Assembly: GCA_002869895.2 (NCBI GenBank)
Contig: NEWP02000021.1
Coordinates: forward strand, 29,491-93,490
Reading direction: 5' to 3'
Length of the DNA stretch: 64,000 nt
DNA from: Nitrospira sp. CG24E
GTDB lineage: Bacteria > Nitrospirota > Nitrospiria > Nitrospirales > Nitrospiraceae
Shown here: in pieces, positions 60,301-64,000 of the stretch
How positions within the stretch are numbered: position 1 is the stretch's first letter
Layout: every line of letters begins with the position of its first letter
Notes under the pieces: generated by a model
The model's database searches: none
Told to the model about the DNA's origin: nothing
What the model saw: the letters and a program-made list of their open reading frames with translations, nothing else
Translations under genes and position numbers: made by a program

Positions 60301-61524
60301 ATGGTCATGCAACCCTTCAATGAGAAGAAGTCCTCTAGTCTCTCATCGCAAATTCTAAAGATCCTGGCAAAGGTGTCGTCCGAAAGGGATCTTCATCGTG
60401 GCGGTTTAGCCCAGGCGGTCGTGAATCTTTCACGTCTCTTTACGACGGAGCGGGCCACGTTGCCCCAGCATTATCTGGATGACCCAGCCCATGCTTCCGC
60501 CTATTTCTCGTACTTTCTCCCAGTGAATCTTTCCAAAGTTCAAGTCCTGTTGGACGAGCTGTCAGAAAACAACGGTATAGAAACGTCGGAACATCCAATG
60601 GCCGTTCTTGATCTTGGCTGTGGCCCAGGGACCGGGTCCTTAGCCCTGCTGGATTGGCTCTGGCATCGAAAGCCAGAACAGGCGAGGATCCTGTCAGTCT
60701 TGGCCTCCGATGCTTCGTCCGCTCCATTGCAGGATGCGACGAAACTGTGGGAGGGCTATTGTCGCGGGGTAGGAATAGGCAGCACTGGCCTCCGGTCGGT
60801 CGAGGGCAACTTGGAACATCCGCTCAAAGGGGAACTCGGTAAGCAGATTGTGCGGGGAGGGCCCTATGATCTTATGATCATGGCGAACTGTCTCAATGAA
60901 TTGTTCCCTGGATCGATCGATCCCCCTGTGGAACGTGCTGCGGTTATCGAACAGCTTCTTCCGTTTCTTGCCCCGCACGGAACCATCATGATTATTGAGC
61001 CGGCGCTCCGACAGACGGCCAGGGCGCTCCATCAGATGCGTAATTATCTTCTCAAGAAGGGACTGTGTACGGTGTACAGTCCCTGTCTCCATGAGGGGGC
61101 CTGCCCAGCTCTAGACCATCCTGACGATTGGTGCCACGAGGAGCGCCCCTGGCAGACACCACCGACGATTGCTGCGCTTGATCGGGAAGTGGGGTTCATT
61201 AAAGATGCGTTGAAATTTTCGTATCTGCTGTTGCGCACAGACGGTCGCACGATTGCCAAGCGGAGCCTAAATACTTACCGGGTTGTGAGCGAGTTGCGGG
61301 AACTGAAGGGTGAGAAACGGGCCTGGTTGTGCAATGAAACCGGAAGGCCAGAGGTTGGTCGGCTGGATCGGAAGGCGTCTCCTCAAAACGCGGCTCTAGA
61401 TAGCTGGCACCGCGGTGCAATCGTGCAGATTGAGAGGATCGTGCGCAAGGAGAAAGAAGGGAAGGTCTCGCTAGTTGGAAGAATTGAGAGCGATGTGGCG
61501 GTCAAAATCGTTCGTTCCGTTTAA
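60301..61524 (+). CDS. Rsm22-like small-subunit rRNA methyltransferase family protein
   Basis: 407 residues from ATG 60301 (ATG 60307 also possible; no good Shine-Dalgarno). The SAM-binding motif VLDLGCGPGTGSLALLDW lies at about 102-119. The Rsm22 signature follows in the C-terminal half: SPCLHEGACPAL...DDWCHEERPW with C262, C268 and C278, plus C256 nearby. The family acts in mitochondrial and bacterial small-subunit assembly; the human homologue METTL17 has been reported to hold an iron-sulfur cluster through such cysteines. The N-terminal LARHxQ-like region is present. Exact methylation target unknown. Confidence 0.82.
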   Translation: MVMQPFNEKKSSSLSSQILKILAKVSSERDLHRGGLAQAVVNLSRLFTTERATLPQHYLDDPAHASAYFSYFLPVNLSKVQVLLDELSENNGIETSEHPMAVLDLGCGPGTGSLALLDWLWHRKPEQARILSVLASDASSAPLQDATKLWEGYCRGVGIGSTGLRSVEGNLEHPLKGELGKQIVRGGPYDLMIMANCLNELFPGSIDPPVERAAVIEQLLPFLAPHGTIMIIEPALRQTARALHQMRNYLLKKGLCTVYSPCLHEGACPALDHPDDWCHEERPWQTPPTIAALDREVGFIKDALKFSYLLLRTDGRTIAKRSLNTYRVVSELRELKGEKRAWLCNETGRPEVGRLDRKASPQNAALDSWHRGAIVQIERIVRKEKEGKVSLVGRIESDVAVKIVRSV

Positions 61525-61990
61525 GCCTTCGAAATTAGGACGAAGGAAGCATGCAGCTTCTCGCTTGGGCACCTCCCGCGGCACCCATTCCACGGCGCTC
61601 TGAAGCGGAAGGGGGAGGCGGGCCTGGTCGTCCTCCTGCTCGCGGAACAGAGGGGGGATGGAGTCTGATGATCTCCTGTGCTCGCGCAACGCGCGGCCTC
61701 CGAAGGATGGGAAGGGAGCGACCAAGTGCCCTCCTTGCTCGCAGAACGCGCACGATAAAGCCATGCTCGTTCGATGCGCGCAGTAGAGGGCAGCTTTGGC
61801 CGCTCCCTCTAAGAATGTTTAGGGAAATAGGAGGTCTTTGTTGGGCGCGCACACGTTTGAGGTCATCCCCACCACCCAAGCCAAAAGAGTAGTGGCTGGG
61901 ACAGACCGCTCATAGACCTGCCCCCGGTCGGAGTTGAACGCATAAACAGCGGAAGTTTGTAAGACTGCTGCAAAAGCGAGAGAGGGCTAC
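61525..61990. other. Intergenic region with F1 repeats
   Basis: 466 nt. 61626-61808 is F1 repeat DNA. 61809-61990 has no gene that I can recognise and may hold the promoter of the next gene. Confidence 0.6.
61626..61808 (+). repeat. F1 repeat site E (two orphan left halves, then full copy)
   Basis: The full element has its left arm at 61713-61733, right arm at 61786-61808, half-site 1 TGCTCGCAGAACGCGCACGA (61736-61755), an 8-nt spacer and half-site 2 TGCTCGTTCGATGCGCGCAG (61764-61783). Left of it lies an orphan D-type left half (about 61651-61712), and before that the start of another (CTCCTGCTCGCGGAAC, ending at about 61649). Confidence 0.85.
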
Positions 61991-62656
61991 ATGGCGAAAC
62001 CGGCTGGCAAAAGCGGGTTCTTTCAGGCCAGAGTCGGGGCAGACGGGGAAATTGTCGGATATTTCGAGCGAATCCCGTTCGCCAAGGAAAAGGCAGAGAT
62101 TGAAACATATATGGTTGAGCGCTTCATTGTTTCGATGAACAAAGGGATTAGCAAGACGGGGGATCGATTCTTTCTAGACAACCCACGACTCAATCCGGAA
62201 GACGATTTTGATTTTACCGTATCATCCCCAAATGGTCCGGCATACCTAGAGTTGATGGAGATAGCTCCCTTAGCTGGTTCACACGAGAAGGCGCCGTCGG
62301 CTTACAAGCCCTATGATTTTGGCAAGGTCATTCTTTCTGGCATCAGGGATAAATCGAATCGATACCCCACAAATCTTGGCCGTGATCTATTCCTACTCCT
62401 GTACGTCACACATTGGTTCTTCATGCTCTCAGACGTTGCCGTAGCGTGCCTTCGCCATTGGCTAAGGTCTCAGCCAACGATCTTTCGTGCGATATTCACC
62501 TATGAGCTATTGGATGCCAATGAGGGTGTACCTCGTTGGTTATATCCAGTCCCTCCTGAGCTGATTGGTCCCTTTGATCCCGAACAAGTCCGAGAAAATG
62601 TTTGCTTGCACCTGGACCCACAAGGGTTTCAAATAGCACATGAACGCAAGTCGTAA
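61991..62656 (+). CDS. Unknown protein of the accessory region (221 aa)
   Basis: The start ATG is preceded by GAGAGAGGGCTAC. The product has no signal peptide. It contains DDFDFTVSSPNGPAYLELME (about 72-91), which vaguely recalls the acidic core of PD-(D/E)XK nuclease folds, but the Lys is missing, so this is only a thought. A hydrophobic stretch (LGRDLFLLLYVTHWFFMLSDVAV, about 129-151) may be buried or membrane-bound. Base composition looks lower in GC than the housekeeping genes. Function unknown. Confidence 0.6.
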   Translation: MAKPAGKSGFFQARVGADGEIVGYFERIPFAKEKAEIETYMVERFIVSMNKGISKTGDRFFLDNPRLNPEDDFDFTVSSPNGPAYLELMEIAPLAGSHEKAPSAYKPYDFGKVILSGIRDKSNRYPTNLGRDLFLLLYVTHWFFMLSDVAVACLRHWLRSQPTIFRAIFTYELLDANEGVPRWLYPVPPELIGPFDPEQVRENVCLHLDPQGFQIAHERKS

Positions 62657-62760
62657 TACTCCGTTACCGCACGCTTCCTGAGAGAGTACGGAGTTTAAGG
62701 GGGCTGGCCCCTTTGTTTTGTCTACGTTCCACTCAATCAGTTTGTCGCGTAGGAGGATGC

Positions 62761-63591
62761 ATGAGCAAACCACGCAAAGCCACTGTGAACGTGAAGGGAA
62801 CTGCCATTACGGTATTGGTTCATCGCGAGCAGGACTACATTTCCCTCACGGATATTGCGCGGCACAAAGACTCCGAACGGACAGACTACCTGATCTCAAA
62901 CTGGCTGCGGAACCGGAATAGCATCGAGTTTCTCGGTATCTGGGAGGCCCTGAACAACCCTGGTTTTAATCCCATCGAATTCGATGGGTTTAGGAAAAGC
63001 GCGGGGCTGAACAGCTTCATTCTGACGGTCAAGCAGTGGGTCGAGCGGACGCGGGCGATCGGTCTCGTGTCCAGGGCTGGACGCTACGGGGGAACATTCG
63101 CCCATAAAGACATCGCCTTCGAGTTTGCTTCCTGGATATCGGTGGAGTTCAAGCTCTATCTGATCAAGGAATTCCAGCGGCTCAAGGAGGAGGAAAACAG
63201 CCGCCTGTCACTTGCCTGGAACCTGAACCGTACCCTCTCCAAGCTCAACTACCGCATCCACACAGACGCGATCAAGGCCCACCTGATCCCGACGCAGGTC
63301 ACGCCGGCTCAGGCCAGTATGACCTACGCGAGCGAGGCCGACCTTCTGAATGTCGCTTTGTTTGGTCACACGGCCGTGGATTGGCGCAGGGCAAACCAGG
63401 ACAAGAAAGGCAATGTGCGCGATTACGCCATGGTCGAGCAGTTGCTCGTCCTGGCTAATATCGAGAGCATGAATGCCGAATTGATTCGCATGGGTCTGCC
63501 CCAAGGCGAGCGGCTCACGCGCCTCAACGAAATCGCTATCCGCCAGATGCAGGTGCTGACTTCAGTGCCCACAATCAAACAGATCAAATAA
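62761..63591 (+). CDS. KilA-N domain protein
   Basis: 276 residues from ATG 62761, after GTAGGAGGATGC. The KilA-N DNA-binding domain covers about residues 15-120: DYISLTDIARHKDSERTDYLISNWLRNRNSIEFLGIWE and, at the end, KDIAFEFASWISVEFKLYLIKEFQRL. The second half is helical, with a probable oligomerisation role. KilA-N proteins occur in phages and mobile elements and as chromosomal accessory genes, often as regulators or anti-repressor-like proteins. The accessory surroundings fit acquired DNA. Confidence 0.85.
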   Translation: MSKPRKATVNVKGTAITVLVHREQDYISLTDIARHKDSERTDYLISNWLRNRNSIEFLGIWEALNNPGFNPIEFDGFRKSAGLNSFILTVKQWVERTRAIGLVSRAGRYGGTFAHKDIAFEFASWISVEFKLYLIKEFQRLKEEENSRLSLAWNLNRTLSKLNYRIHTDAIKAHLIPTQVTPAQASMTYASEADLLNVALFGHTAVDWRRANQDKKGNVRDYAMVEQLLVLANIESMNAELIRMGLPQGERLTRLNEIAIRQMQVLTSVPTIKQIK

Positions 63592-63632
63592 TTGCTGATT
63601 GTGGATTGGGGATTTTGGATTGGAAAATGGGA

Positions 63633-63926
63633 ATGAATGAGCAGGAGCTAAAGAACCGGACAAAGCAGTTTGCGTTGCGGGCCATCAAGCTGGTGGATGC
63701 CTTGCCAAGCACGACTGCGGGACGAGCCATAGGGAATCACCTGGTGCGCAGCGGAACATCAGTGGGCGAGAATTACCGGGAGGGGTTTAAGGGAGACATT
63801 CTGGTTTTCCTGCCGCGGAAAATGCATCATGGTCGAGGGAAATCCAGAATGTCCCCATTCCCTCACCCAATGAGCTTGTTGAAGAATGCCGCGCATTCGC
63901 TCCCGAACGAGTCAATCGGTATTTAA
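63633..63926 (+). pseudogene. Four-helix-bundle (23S rRNA intervening-sequence type) protein, disrupted
   Basis: The first 52 or so codons from ATG 63633 (MNEQELKNRTKQFALRAIKL ... RSGTSVGENYREG) match the N-terminal half of the four-helix-bundle family (TIGR02436-type). After GENYREG the similarity ends at a palindromic insertion: GGGAGACATTCTGGTTTTCC (63791-63810) and GGAAATCCAGAATGTCCC (63838-63855). Beyond it a different frame stays open from 63791 to the window edge (..NELVEECRAF..., product unknown), while the original frame stops at 63926. So the gene is truncated and fused to unrelated sequence. Confidence 0.65.
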
Positions 63927-64000
63927 AAGCTCGGCATCACGGCATCGTGGCGGATACACCTTTCGCCCCGGCGTCCGCGGAATGCATCGAGCTGTTCAGA

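Noticed and set aside
61860-61960. Possible tRNA-like fold before the accessory genes
   Set aside because: No complete cloverleaf, T-loop or CCA-proximal stem could be drawn.

Overview
The window reads as a chromosomal segment of a Nitrospira-like bacterium (phylum Nitrospirota). This placement is an inference from gene content, not from a database search. It rests on a five-subunit 2-oxoacid:ferredoxin oxidoreductase operon of the kind used in the reductive TCA cycle, a long DAP-type cell-wall/division cluster, PilS/PilR regulation, and many structured intergenic repeats. Nearly all genes are housekeeping, tightly packed and mostly on the + strand.

Layout. 1-3867: partial moaC, yajQ, a seven-repeat beta-propeller lipoprotein and a secreted protein with a periodic Gly/Ser tail. 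3868-24291: an almost unbroken division and cell-wall cluster (rsmH, ftsL, ftsI, murE, murF, mraY, murD, ftsW, murG, murC, murB, ddl, ftsQ, ftsA, ftsZ, pgeF, then proC, yggT, divIVA). Many genes overlap by 1-4 bases, and mraZ is absent. 24372-32059: a serine hydrolase, pgsA, a PilC/GspF membrane protein, pilS-pilR and ispE. 32263-35847: prs, rplY(ctc), pth, ychF. 36186-37291: a two-gene minus-strand accessory unit with a HEPN-like protein. 37679-46340: rpsF-ssb-rpsR, yceD-rpmF-plsX-fabH-fabD-fabG-acpP-fabF-rnc, i.e. translation and fatty-acid synthesis. 46400-50183: two exported cyclophilins, a PilZ protein, a Cys/His-rich protein and an NHL-type propeller. 50184-55291: one-carbon metabolism (folD, metF, panB, a MetV-like small protein) with a DUF309 protein, apaH and queF. 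55705-59939: the oxidoreductase operon, closed by a perfect 21-bp hairpin. 60020-61524: a small unknown protein divergent from an Rsm22-like methyltransferase. 61525-64000: an accessory end with an unknown protein, a KilA-N protein and a four-helix-bundle gene broken by a palindromic insertion.

The most striking feature outside the genes is a set of dispersed structured repeats. Family F1 (five sites) has two conserved 20-nt half-sites 8 nt apart, enclosed by long inverted arms whose sequence differs between copies yet stays self-complementary. Family F2 (three good copies and one decayed) is about 110-130 nt, also with variable but complementary ends; two copies begin exactly at a TAG stop codon. 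F3 and F4 are low-complexity hairpin repeats. No transposase for any of them is present in the window.

No rRNA, tRNA or CRISPR array was recognised. Start codons were chosen by family N-termini and ribosome-binding sites read by eye. Family assignments come from motif recognition without searches.
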